Of a stretch of DNA of 64,000 bases, positions 31,018 to 41,756 are shown piece by piece. Position 1 is the first letter of the stretch; each line of letters begins with the position of its first letter. The stretch spans positions 64,356,241 to 64,420,240 of the forward strand of contig NC_134400.1 in assembly GCF_050003625.1 (NCBI RefSeq), read 5' to 3'. Source of the DNA: Haematobia irritans. Taxonomy: Eukaryota > Arthropoda > Insecta > Diptera > Muscidae. The notes under the pieces were generated by a model that did not search any database, was not told where the DNA came from, and saw only the letters and a list, made by a program, of their open reading frames with translations. The translations under genes and the position numbers were made by a program.

Positions 31018-33440
31018 TTGTGATGGTTTAATTAAAACACGACTAAATTAGTGAAATGAGAGTTGAGTTTTATTATGCGAGCTTCTTTGAAGAGATGTTA
31101 AACAAGAGAGGGACCTCTCCACTAAAAGCTGGCTATACAAATGTAAGCCCCAACATCGAGGCACATTTCAAGAGTTTTTCCTCAGACACTGGTTTTGTAA
31201 GGAAATCAGCTGCCATATTCTCTGACGATTTATATTGAAGCCTTATATGGCCATCGTTTAATTTATCCCGAACAAAATGATGACGCACGTTTATGTGCTT
31301 TGACCGAGCATGGAAAACGTCCGTCGCTGCCAGGTTTAAGGCACTTTTATTGTCACCACTCGGCCTCCGGTACAGCTGCTGCCATAGCCATGTCGCTTGT
31401 TGTTTCAGCTAATAGCACCTTTATGAATAAACACATACCCTGTGCACGATCTTCTAAATAGTCGGCATCGCAATAACCACATATTTCAAAATCAGCATTT
31501 TTTTTGTAGGTAATTTTTGTATCTATTGTACCCTTAAGGTACCTAAAGATACGCTTCACAGATGTCCAATGCGAATTATCAAAATTATTGTTGAATTTAT
31601 TCAGATAATTCACTGCATATGCCAAGTCTGGTCGTGTTTCCTGAAACAAATATAGAAGACAGCCTATGGCTTCTTGATACGGAATGTTATCGGAACACTT
31701 TAAATCCGATCGAGACTTTGTTAGCTTCACATTCAAATCAAAAGGCGTCGAAACTGGTTTGCATTCATTCATATTAAATCGTTTCAAAAACTCGGCAGCA
31801 TACGTTGATTGGTCTATATAAATCTCACCCTTCTGGCGATCTCTTCTTATTCGTAGCCCAACGCAACTTTTCGCTTCTCCTAAATCTTTCATAGAAAATT
31901 TTCTTTGAAGCTCCTGTTTCACCTTTGATTTATGCGCAGTCTTATTAGTGAAAATTAACAGGTCATGAACATAAACGGCGATGATAAATATATTGGAGCC
32001 ACTAATATCAAATTAATGGCATGGGTCTAATATTGACTGCTTCAGTTTCAAACTTTTCAAAATGGTATCCAATTTTATATTCCACTGACGAGTCGCTTGT
32101 TTTAAGTCGTAGATAGCCTTATTAAGTTTGCAAACCTTACCATTGGTTTCGCTATATATACCCTCTGGTGGAACCATATATATTTGCTCATCTAAATCTC
32201 CTTGCAAAAAAGCGGTTACCACATCCCTCTGCTCAGTTTCAAGATCGTATTTGGCTGCTATTGACAATAAATATCTCATTGACGTGTAACGGACGACTGG
32301 AGAATAAGTCCCCTGAAAGTAAATACCAGGCATCTGTGAACATCCCTTAATTACTAATCGAGCCTTATACCGCTGAACAAATCCATTTTCATTCATCACG
32401 CTTTTTCTTAATATCCAATTTGCATTTTATAAGTTTAGCATTTGGAGGTAAGTCGACCAATGTCTAGGGTGTCATGATGGCAAATGTTCGATGGGAGAAT
32501 TGCAAGGGTTGTAACGACACCAAGCAAATATGGCCCCATTTAAACTTAAACCGCACACTAGATATGCTGGTGTTCTCGAGACGCCAGATATCACTCCTGA
32601 TATCTGCTATAACGGGTCGCTGCCTGATAGGCGATTTTGCAAAAACTATTGGTGCGAAGTATAATGACTATTGTATGAGCTGTCATGATGCGGAGGAAAA
32701 GGAATCAATAAAACACCTCTTGTGTGAGTGTCCTGCATTTTGTGTAAGGCGTAAGCAAATTTTAGGGGCATATAGCTTCAGATTACTGGCGGACATGGAA
32801 AACGTTAACTTAAGCAATCTGCTAATGTTTTTGGAACAATCTGGTTGGTTCAACAGAAGAAAATAATCGAGAAGGTTCAGCGGTTAAAACTAGAAGTGCC
32901 CATATGTAATAGGTACTTTTAGTTAATGTGGTAACACAATGGACTGAGTAGTCTAAGTGAGCCTGAATCTTAATCGGGCTGCCACTTTAACCTAACCTAA
33001 CCTAGGGTTTCTTGTCCATTAAGGATTTGTATTCCGTAACCATGGCTTGCCTCCACCGCTTACTGTCAACACTATTTAAAGCTTCATCCACAGATAATGG
33101 ATCATCAACAACGTCAGTCTCCACTAAATACAAATAATAGTCTTTCATATGAATAGGCTTTGGAGTGCGGACTGAACGACGGACGGTGTTATTTTCATTT
33201 GTCTCAAATTCGGGTTCAACTTGATTTTATTCTGGGGGATCATAAAATGAATGTCTGCTTTCACTGTCTGTTGACAACTCAACACTGTCTTCAAAAACGT
33301 TGGAGCAAACAGTACCACCATCACCATTTGTACCATCACTGATATTTCTGCCATCACCATTAGTCGTATCATCATCATCTGTGCCATCACTTTCTTGTTT
33401 GATTGTTTTTGTGGAGACTCGTCTCAAAACATTACACATC
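31018..33440 (-). pseudogene. Second Copia element: RT and RNase H, minus strand
   Basis: Reading down from 33,440: an acidic linker, then PLSVDEALNSVDSKRWRQAM near 33,100 (RT entry). An interruption by a LOA 3' end (32,468-33,004) follows, then RYKARLVIKGCSQMPG, VRYTSMRYLLSIAAKYDLE and TAFLQGDLDEQIYM at 32,370-32,180. The block 31,922-31,353 has FSMKDLGEAKSCVGLRI, EAIGCLLYLFQETRPDLAY and GYCDADYLED (RNase H). The end NMAADFLTKPVSEEKLLK lies near 31,180. The YVDD catalytic stretch near 32,000 is damaged. A possible short 3' LTR (tgtttaacatctc...catcaca, 31,105-31,018) follows a purine tract. The family differs from the 16-kb Copia. Confidence 0.85.
32468..33004 (+). mobile_element. 5'-truncated LOA LINE (3' end only)
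   Basis: This encodes the last ~130 residues of LOA ORF2 (MANVRWENCKGCNDTKQIWP, CMSCHDAEEKESIKHLLCEC) and the full 3' end with gagcctgaatcttaatcggg and three aacct units. It is inserted in the minus-strand Copia RT; ctaggg occurs at both junctions (32,465 and 33,001), a likely short target duplication. 5' truncation is the normal outcome of target-primed reverse transcription. Confidence 0.85.
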
Positions 33441-33484
33441 GCGGCTCTTTACTAAACGAAAACCATCTAGTTCCAGTAGACGAT

Positions 33485-33667
33485 ACACCCATAGAAAAAT
33501 TATTACCATACGGGCTCAAATCGATACCGTACGTTACAATATCAATACCGAACGGTACAAGCTGTACGCAAAGCATGAAAGTACCATATGGTATTATGAA
33601 AATACCAATATAGTATTGAAAATAATACCTAAGCTGTATTAATATTTATACCATAAAGGTATTGATG
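33485..33667 (+). repeat. Foldback element arm, second locus (part 1)
   Basis: It runs from acacccatagaaaaattatt through taccgaacggta and accatatggtat words to ataaaggtattgatg. It matches 26,793-26,985 and the inverse of 15,930-16,168. The Tc1 element inserted at its ta dinucleotide (33,668), and the arm resumes at 35,346. Confidence 0.7.
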
Positions 33668-33669
33668 TA

Positions 33670-35100
33670 CAGTGCTGTTCAAAACATTTGCAACTACATT
33701 CCCTGTTGAAAATAAACCGTAATAATAATGAAAATAAAAATATTAAAACACAAATTTTAATGCAATGTTGTTGCTTATTATGTCAATTTCAAAGATTCAA
33801 GGAAATAACGGAACTAACGATAAAAGTTTTTTGATAATTTATATTTTTTTTTAAATTAGAGTTTTTGGCTATTCAAAACATTTGCAACTAATTTAAGTGT
33901 CACATATATTTAAAAATAATTAAAGTATTGGTAACTTTTAACGATAAATGTTAATACTATAGCCATGCCGTTTGATTACTTCTGCGCAATTTTTTGCCAT
34001 TGGTTAGGAGTAAACGGTCAATGATATCCTATGGTTCAGGTTCAAATAGATTTCGTAAGCCTTTTGCAAACATTTCGTACCAATTTTTCATTTTACAGCT
34101 TTCCAAAGCTTGTTTTATGACTTTTACTTTAGGCGACTGAACAGGCTAGTCAAGCACCCGCAAATTTTCATCGGAAATCCATTGTTTTACCACGTTACAC
34201 ATGTCCTAGAGGTCATGATCGCGCTGAATAATCCATGCATTTCCTGGAATGCTTACGGCAATATCACATTAGACAAACTGTTTTTGTAGACTTCCGACAG
34301 CGTAATACCCTCCTCTCTATAAATTGGGCCAATAACTTGTCCAAAAAAATGCCCCCTGACTATAATATTGGCCCCACTATGATTGACGTAACTTTTTGTA
34401 TTTCTTGGATTAAGGCTTTCCTTACAACCTTCGTTCTAAATTTCTACCCACTATGATTGACGTAACTGTTTGTATTTCTTGGATTAAGGCTTTCCTTACA
34501 GCCTTCGTTCTAAATTTCTACCATCCGATCCATGCAAGTTAAATTTTGAGTCGTAGGAAAATGTGGCACATATCCACTGCTCCTGAGCCCATTTAAGGTA
34601 TTTTTGTGAAAATTGAAGGCGCGCTAACCTAGTTTTCTTTGAAATAAGTGATTTTGACATTTTTGTATAATTGCACTCCAACTTCTAATGCTCTACATCT
34701 CGTCGTTATGGTTAATATACCCAATTTGAATTCAAATTTTGACTTTTTTGGATGATATTTGATTGAATTATTATATTCTTTTGGCGTAGTCTTTTGTTTT
34801 CTTCAACCCCAGTGTACAGTTTTGGTGCATCCACTGTTATAACTCGAGAAGCAGTTGGTTTTTGCATATTGTACTCTTCCGAAATTCGTTTTTGTGATAC
34901 CCCAACTTTAAAATTATCAATATTTTGTTTTTTATTATGTTGATTATGCTTATTGCCGGTAATTTTGTCGAATTATTCATAAAATAGGGCATAAAGGCCT
35001 GTGACGACCAATTTATGACCAAATTAGGCAATGAACTTAACGATATTCCTGCAATGCCCTTTTTATACATTTAATCCATCTTCCTATAAGTCCTTATAAC
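33670..35100 (-). pseudogene. Tc1/mariner transposase fossil
   Basis: The minus strand holds a helix-turn-helix-like part near 34,900 (GVSQKRISEEYNMQKPTA) and a catalytic-domain piece at 34,681-34,496 (ARLQFSQKYLKWAQEQW, FSYDSKFNLHGSDGRN), matching the FSDES-F-L-GSDG pattern of Tc1 proteins with the catalytic D changed to Y-D. Later parts are full of stops. A 74-bp segment is tandemly duplicated (34,373-34,446 and 34,447-34,520). The left terminus cagtgctgttcaaaacattt follows a ta; the subterminal word ttcaaaacatttgcaacta recurs at 33,878. The right terminus was not found. Confidence 0.75.
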
Positions 35101-35111
35101 TATCTCACCTG

Positions 35112-35345
35112 TAATACGGTGTTCCCACAAAGCATGTTTTGGGGTTTTTTTTTCTTTATAAGCACTTCAAAACGAAACGTTTTCGCCATACTAAAAAACA
35201 AGTTCAAAACACAAGTTTTCCTCCAAAACACGTCAATTTTAGAATAACATACCCTATACAAAATATATGTCAAAATATTGAAATAAGTTTCATAGAAAAA
35301 AAAAGAATAAACAAAGGCTTTTAAGAACATGGACATGTGAAAAAA
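35112..35345 (+). repeat. Dispersed 240-bp repeat, copy 2
   Basis: Nearly collinear with 1,644-1,913, from atacggtgttcccac to aagaacatggacatgtgaaa. It lies between the Tc1 fossil and the second part of the foldback arm. Confidence 0.65.
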
Positions 35346-35705
35346 GTGAAAGAAAAGTTATCCTCTCTAAATTCTGTTGCCCATCGCAGGCACTTCATGC
35401 CTCAAGTTGTTTGCTGTGAGATTTGGAAAGCTTTTGTATGTCTCTTACGCATCTAATGAGAGAAGAACGCCGAATATTGTAATTTACTCGCCTATTTATT
35501 TTATGTGAAGAAAATAAACTACCAAGATACCAATTAGTTTTTAGCAACGACGACATATCATATATAATGGGGGTGTGATAGTTAATACCATAATAATAAC
35601 GGATGTAAATGATTTGATATAAAGTGGTATCAAAATTGAAAGGTAACGTGAATCAATCTATTAATACCAAACGGTAATGGCCACACATCGCCTTTTTTTA
35701 ACTAG
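35346..35705 (+). repeat. Foldback element arm, second locus (part 2)
   Basis: This matches 27,000-27,416: cccatcgcaggcacttcatg, cctcaagttgtttgctgtga, then aataccaaacggtaatgg and a terminal acacatcgcctttttttaac. It lacks ~80 bp present in the other copy. Confidence 0.65.
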
Positions 35706-36105
35706 TGTAGCCTTTGGTGTCCTCACAGTAGCCAACGAATATGAATTCTAGTGATTTTGCTATTCTAGTCTATTTGAATGAATGTATTACAGATTTCTAT
35801 TGTAAACAAAAACACGAATAACTTACATAGATATTGTTTGGTTTGTTTTTTACATTGAGTTTACACGTTATATACAAATATGAACATACAAAGACAACAA
35901 AACGCAGCTTAAAACTATATCACAGTTCGTATTACTATATTGCAACGCTGTAGCAAGTACTTATGTTGTCTGTATCTTCTTTGACATTCAATGTTCTATT
36001 TATTTTTTGTTGTATCCTCAGACTTTCTATCGTATCCGCGGACATTCCACAACATTCTAAAATTCTGCCTCATAGATAACAATTACTTCGTGTATGAAAA
36101 TAAAC
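35706..36105. other. Unassigned stretch
   Basis: I see no ORF, repeat or inverted ends here. Confidence 0.35.
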
Positions 36106-36728
36106 ATTGGCCTTCTCCCGCAGTAAGAGCTTGCAGGTAGCCAGAGGCATACCAACAGATTCTAGTTCCCCTGGAATATGTAAGGTAGTTCCTAACCTTG
36201 CTAACTCATTTGCTTCGCAGTTCCCCGGTATGTTCCTATGGACAGGCACCCATATTAGGTGAATATTGTACTATTCAGCCATCTCCTTGAGTGATTTGCG
36301 GTAGTCGATGGCCGTTTTCGAGTTAAGGAACACAGAGTCCAAGGATTTATTGCAGGTTGACTGTCTGAGTATATATTAATGCCAATATTTATTGGAACAC
36401 TATTTCTCAGCCAATTCACCACCTCTCTTATTGCAAATATTTCAGCCTGAAATACACTACAGTGATTAGGTAATCTTTTCGATATTCGAATTTCCAGATC
36501 TTTAAAATATATACTCCGAAACCCACTTGTCCATCCAATTTGGAGACATCAGTGTAGAAATCTATATATCATATATTCCACGGGGTCTGTGTACACCACG
36601 CCTAACTGTTGGAGTTTCAAACTTTTTGTCGAAAAGTGGTTTCGCCAGAGTGTAATCCACTACGTTAGGCACATCTGGTATTATTTTGAAGACCGAACTG
36701 TGACCGTACATTTTTTCCGACCACATTT
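36106..36728 (-). mobile_element. LOA LINE fragment, RNase H region
   Basis: The minus strand matches 42,270-42,900 of the larger LOA copy and encodes, with frameshifts, the RNase H part around SDSQPAIKSL and the WVPGHR region. Both ends are broken. The right end passes at about 36,728 directly into Gypsy LTR sequence. Confidence 0.8.
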
Positions 36729-36880
36729 AGTGGACTTTTCATTATTATCCACCCAATTGCTATACAAACACTTTTATTATTTTCATTATTTTTCCCAGAA
36801 ATTTAAACAATTTTCTCTGTTTAGAAAGAAAAAAAGTGTTTGTATAGCAATTGGGTGGATAATAATGAAATGGGTGGATA
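36727..36880. repeat. Inverted pair of Gypsy LTR pieces
   Basis: The forward piece gtggacttttcattattatc, ccacccaattgctatac matches LTR positions at 49,002 and 50,212. It is followed by an inverted LTR piece (ttatttttcccagaaattta, then gcaattgggtggataataat). Together they form a hairpin of about 40-bp arms, probably left by a rearranged 5' LTR of the Gypsy element. Confidence 0.65.
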
Positions 36881-36904
36881 ATATATATATATAATTTTAT
36901 AGCA

Positions 36905-38739
36905 GATGTTAATCACCATGATAAGGGCTGGAAAGATTCGGCTAATTCATCTTGAGATAGAGTTAAAGCCTTCTCATTCATATTCGTTCTTTGCTGTTTC
37001 ATAAGCCACACAGTTCACATCGACCGTGAGAAATCCAAGGAAAACTTTAATAACTGAATTCCACTTGATAGAAAAATGTATAACTTTTTAAAGCAGATTT
37101 CTAAAATTGCTGCTAAATTTTCTGGCGCATATTTTATTTGGACGAATTGTGCATCAAGTTCTCCGATTCCGTTTCTAAAATATTTTTGTTTAATACACCA
37201 GGTAATACGAGATATAATGAGTTTTTTTAGACCATATAAAAATCGAACCTTGATTTTCTTTAGGGAAGTGGATCAGCTCTTCAAGTACTGGGACTCCTTA
37301 ATACTTATACAGAGATCCCAAATTCCACTTGCCCTGGTCGTGACAACCTTTTGGGATTAACAACCGCCTAGGGAGTCATAGGAGTTCAAGAAAATTAAGG
37401 ATCCTGTGGATATAATTAGGACCAGTTCTAAATCCTGAAACCATATTTTCCCAAGTTATGAAGCTATGATAAAAATGAAGACGATTATGATCATTGTCAT
37501 CTAAAAGGCGAGGCATATGATGATGACAACGTGGTCTCAACAAACCTTTATTTGGGTAATTTATTAAAAGGTTTTACCACTCTAATCTTTCGTCCAGAAT
37601 TTCCAGTCAAATGCTGTTAAATGTTAAAAGATAATTTTAGAAATCTCTATTTAAATGAACTCTTTTGTTTTTACAAAAAAATAATTTTCCTACTAACATG
37701 CTTTCATTTTCAATGCGTAAATTAATCTTAATTAAGTTTATTTTAAACTTAATTAATTAACATGTTTTTCTATCCAGATCACAAAAAAAAACTGTAATTT
37801 AAAAACTCTCTGTTAATTAAAATATGATAATATTTCTTTTCTGTAATGTTCAATCTCTGTTAATTTAACGGCGAGAGACAATGTAAAAATTCTGGAGAGT
37901 ACCATATTGAATGAAAGAAATCACAAGTCACAGTTTTGTTTCAGTCTTATATATTATAATATTTCTTGTTGCTATATTTTTTTAGTTATAAGTAAAATCT
38001 TTCTAAATGCCTTGAATAAAATTTTAAAATATATTGTAATGGATTGCTAACTTAAAACAAAGGGGGTTTTCCTATAACATGATGTGGAATGTAAAGTAAG
38101 TCAGTAAATTTACATTTTTGTTCAGGGTTCTACATAAAAATTACCAGTCGTAGAACATTACGAAAGGAGGGTACAGAGACATGATCCCCAAATAACATCA
38201 GAGGATCCCCTACAATTATCGAGCCTGACCTCTTATTTTTTCTTCATATTTGTGGTTACTATAAGTTCTGGAGCCTAAATTTTATTTGTGTTATATATTA
38301 ACCGATCCATTTAGTTGATATTATTATTTGTCCTATTAAAAAGGGAGTCTTTAAACTAATTATTATTGTATTGTCAGTTTTGACTAGTATTTGACAGGGA
38401 CGCGATTAAGGCTTTGCTTTTGTAGAAGGTATATAAAACACCATAGACCAGCTTTATATAACCAGTTAGGCTCTTTAATTGTTAGGTCTGCTTATTTTAT
38501 AGCCACATTATTTAAAGGAAACCCTGTTATTTATTATCAAATTAGTTATTTTGTGTGAGCTTCAAAAATATATATTGTTTTTCTAAATTGCATAATAATT
38601 ATTTCAAAGTATCACAAAGTTTTGTTTGATACATTTATTTCACATTATTGGTCGATAAAGGTTTTAAACCTGACTGATCGTTATCCTTACACAGTTGTTG
38701 AAGCGAAATCCTTTGGTTTGTGTTTTTTGCTAATTTTTT
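36905..38739 (+). repeat. Gypsy leader region, copy 1
   Basis: This non-coding block (agggctggaaagattcggct ... gttactataagttctgg near 38,270) recurs as 51,377-52,676 plus 60,589-60,904. It lies between LTR pieces and the RING-like ORF, so it is probably the 5' untranslated leader of the Gypsy element. It is empty where copy 2 carries a MITE (37,548) and a ~7.9-kb insert (~37,955). Confidence 0.6.
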
Positions 38740-38931
38740 ATGGTAATAGTCATTATTGACGGGAAGCACACTGCATCTGAGGTTGACCGGATTATTTGGT
38801 CAGTTTGCAATGAAATTAATCAGGAGCGACAGGATTGCTTGATTCTGAAAGAATGCTCCCACGTTTTTCATCGTGTTTGTATTGAGAAATCCTTGGAAGC
38901 TTCTTCCCAATGTCCCACATGCAAAAGGTAA
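38740..38931 (+). CDS. Small RING-H2-like ORF upstream of Gypsy gag
   Basis: A 63-residue ORF ends LKECSHVFHRVCIEKSLEASSQCPTCKR. The C-x-H-x2-H-x2-C and C-x2-C spacing is that of a RING-H2 finger, a fold usually found in ubiquitin ligases. The first C-x2-C pair reads W-S-V-C, so one zinc ligand is lost (a single-base change from Cys). It is followed 42 bases later by a low-complexity ORF (38,974-39,237) and then by gag. It may be the N-terminus of the element's Gag or a captured host exon. Function is not established. Confidence 0.55.
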   Translation: MVIVIIDGKHTASEVDRIIWSVCNEINQERQDCLILKECSHVFHRVCIEKSLEASSQCPTCKR

Positions 38932-38973
38932 TGTGAACTTTCAGATTTTAGGGCACTTAATTTTAATCAAGCT

Positions 38974-40274
38974 ATGACTATTGACCCTCAGGGTGAGAAT
39001 CCTGCTTCAAATCAAATGCAGATCCATTCAAAACCTTTGGGGAAGAGTAAACCTCGAGGAGCAAAAGGTTTCCATTATAACACTCGTAATTATGCTAGGA
39101 GTAATGCCTCTGACTATAATTTATCATTTGGTACTCTACCACAAGACGCTCCAAGTACTCCTGTTAGAAATGGTGCGCAACCTCAAATTTCAAGTCAACC
39201 TACTCCTGCTCAAGGCGAAGACGTGATCGTATATTAACAGGATGATTGAACAAAATATATTAAAGCTATTTGGTAGTTTGAATTTGAATCCTCCTTCGTC
39301 TTCTGCGACACGACCTTCTGGTGTTAACCAAGCTCCCCCAAATTGAATGAGTGGAGGAAATGGGAACAATGTCCCAATCCAGGAAGACAATTTGCATGAA
39401 TCGAATGCAATTATAAATATTTCGACATCATCTTCTTCATTTACAACTGACAAAGTGAGCTCTACAATACATAGTTAGAACTTAACCTTTGATTGGTCCC
39501 CAAATGGTCTAAATGTGGAAGAATTTCTATATCGACTCCAAGCTCTTACGTAAGACAATTTTAATGGAGATTTCACGTTGATTTGTAAACATTTACAAAT
39601 ACTATTGTCTGGTAAAGCCAAAAATTGGTATTGGCGATATAGGAAGCAAGTTCCATCTATAGAATGGGATGACTTTTGTGAGGCTATACGATCGCAATAT
39701 AAAGATTATAAGACGTCTTTTGATATCCGCGAGGAGATCAGGAATCGGAAGCAGAAACCTGGAGAGACATTTGATCTCTTTTATGACGCTATATCGACGA
39801 TTGTGGATAGATTAAGTTCCCCCATGTCAGAAATGGAATTAGTGGAGATCTTAATTAGAAACCTTCGTCCGGAAATCCGGCAGGAGATATTATATCTGCC
39901 AGTGAATTCGATTTCACATTTAAGGAAACTTGTTCAGAAGAGAGAAAATTTTCTCAATGACGAACATGTTCGTCGTAACCTGATTGGTAGGAATATGAAT
40001 CTTGTTCCTTCCAGACGACAAATTTCGGAAATAGAAATGCAGGATGTTGGGATTACCAATGACCAGGCAAATGATGACGATCCTTCTGTATGCGCTCTTA
40101 GGCTACCCAAAAACTTTTCGTTGCTGGAATTGTGACGAGTTAGGGCATCATTGGGAGGACTGTCTTCAGGAACGAAAGATTTTTTGTTACGGTTGCGGTG
40201 TCGGTGTCAAAGATATGTTTAAACCGAACTGTGTAAATTGTTTGAATAAAAGATCTACCATGTCAAAAGCATGA
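38974..40274 (+). pseudogene. Gypsy-element Gag, degenerate
   Basis: A Ser/Pro/Asn-rich N-terminal part (38,974-39,237) is separated by stops from the Gag core at 39,578-40,135 (LLSGKAKNWYWRYRKQVPS, KQKPGETFDLFYDAIS, NLRPEIRQEILYLPV), the retrotransposon Gag fold. A frame change near 40,100 leads to two knuckles: CWNCDELGHHWEDC and CYGCGVGVKDMFKPNC. This double-knuckle form differs from gypsy/412 types and recalls Osvaldo-like elements; the clade is inference. Confidence 0.8.
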
Positions 40275-40395
40275 AAACTATTGTTCCCAGCGGGGAACAA
40301 TAAAGCTTGTTGTTAATGAAAAGGAAGGAATAAATCCCCTCCAAAATAGTAATTTATTATCAGAGAAATTTTCAAAATTTACCTAGACTGATTGC

Positions 40396-40932
40396 ATGGG
40401 AGATTACCAAACACATACCCAACCTAGGGTTATTTTGCCCAGACCTAAGATATGTGGAGATGAATATGACGGAAATAATCATACAGAAATTTTATATCTA
40501 ATATTACCCTATCGTATAAGATGGAGTAACTATTTAGAAAAGAGAGACAAGATTTTCAATTCTATTTGTACCCTACATAAACCGAAAACGAAACGGTCGA
40601 CTTTACGTTTACGAAAATATTGGAAATTGCGTAAACTTAGCCACCGATTTTTGATTTCGGCCATAATAAGCGACCCAAAAAATAATCGATTTTATGCACA
40701 AGTATCTTTTCTCGATTTCAAACAATTTGGACTTGTAGATACGGGTGCAAGTGTGAGTTGTATTGGCTCAGATTTCGCCCTCCAAAATTTTGAAAAGTTT
40801 CCAAATTTCACAAAGTTTAAAACATTTGTGAGAACTGCGGATGATACACCACGTGAGGTAAGAGGATGGTTAGATGTAGAAGTGACCTTTAGAGACAGGG
40901 TTTGTTTTATGAATTTTTTATTATACCATCTA
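40396..40932 (+). pseudogene. Gypsy-element protease
   Basis: An aspartic protease domain: the active site LVDTGASVSCIG lies at about 40,733-40,768, with flap-like KTFVRTADDTPREVRGW following. The ORF then runs into the Tc1-type MITE at 40,933 and stops. Downstream polyprotein resumes at about 41,160. Confidence 0.8.
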
Positions 40933-41145
40933 CAGTCTGTCAAGAAAGTCTTTTGACATTGCCAACTATTTCAAATCCAAAAAAAAAATTGAAATATTAA
41001 ATATTTTATTAAATTTTTAATTCTGTGTACGTATGTATACTTTGCAAAATACATAATAAAATATTATTTTAAAATTTCATTATATTTAATTTTGGAACAA
41101 AACATAATTTTGATCCCATTGTCAAAACACTTTCTTGACAAACTG
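40933..41145. mobile_element. Tc1/mariner-type MITE
   Basis: Inverted ends cagtctgtcaagaaagtctt and the inverse of aacactttcttgacaaactg extend about 28 bp with few mismatches. A ta duplication flanks it (40931-40932, 41146-41147). The 213-bp body is AT-rich and non-coding. It interrupts the Gypsy protease frame. Confidence 0.85.
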
Positions 41146-41159
41146 TATATCTAAAAGGT

Positions 41160-41756
41160 AAATTCTGGGTATAGATTTTTGCAAATCATTCAAACTCCTT
41201 AATGATTTGATTGGATCGATTGACATGATTGCGCTAGAGGATGATAAAAACTTTGCCAATTTTCGAAAGGAACCCATAAATCTTCAGTCCGAATCTTCGT
41301 CGGAAGAAATTCCAGACTTTAAATACCCCCTTTCTACTGATCAGAATAAACAGCTAGAGGCTGTTGTGAAATTATTTCCCAGTTTTGAGACACAGGGTTT
41401 GGGGCGTACTTCCTTGATTAGGCATTCTATCGATGTTGGTGAGGCTGCTCCAATCAAGCAGTGATACTACCCCGTATCACCAGCAGTAGAGCAAGTTATG
41501 TTTAAAGAGGTGGACAGAATGCTCTCTTTGGGAGTCATTGAACCCTCAACATCTTCGTGGAATTCTCCTATGAGGCTCGTCTTGAAACCTGGGAAAGTGC
41601 GTCTATGCCTGGATGCAAGAAAATTAAACCAGGTAATATGGAAAGACGCCTATCCCATACCGTCAATTGAGGGGATATTTGCCAGGCTGCCGAAAGCGAA
41701 TATTATTTCTAATCTTGATCTAAAGGATGCTTATTGGCAAGTGCCTTTAGACAATA
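41160..41756 (+). pseudogene. Gypsy-element RT, first part
   Basis: RT entry SSWNSPMRLVLKPGKVRLCL and DARKLNQV, then PIPSIEGIFARLPKANIISN and motif A LDLKDAYWQVPLD (catalytic Asp present). A stop at ~41,462 lies just upstream. The frame is cut at 41,756 by the minus-strand LOA insertion and resumes in the same frame at about 46,710. Confidence 0.85.

Noticed and set aside
33145..33439. Met-rich and Asp/Gly-rich minus-strand frames
   Set aside because: They fall in the low-complexity linker of the minus-strand Copia element and show no independent domain; not called as separate genes.
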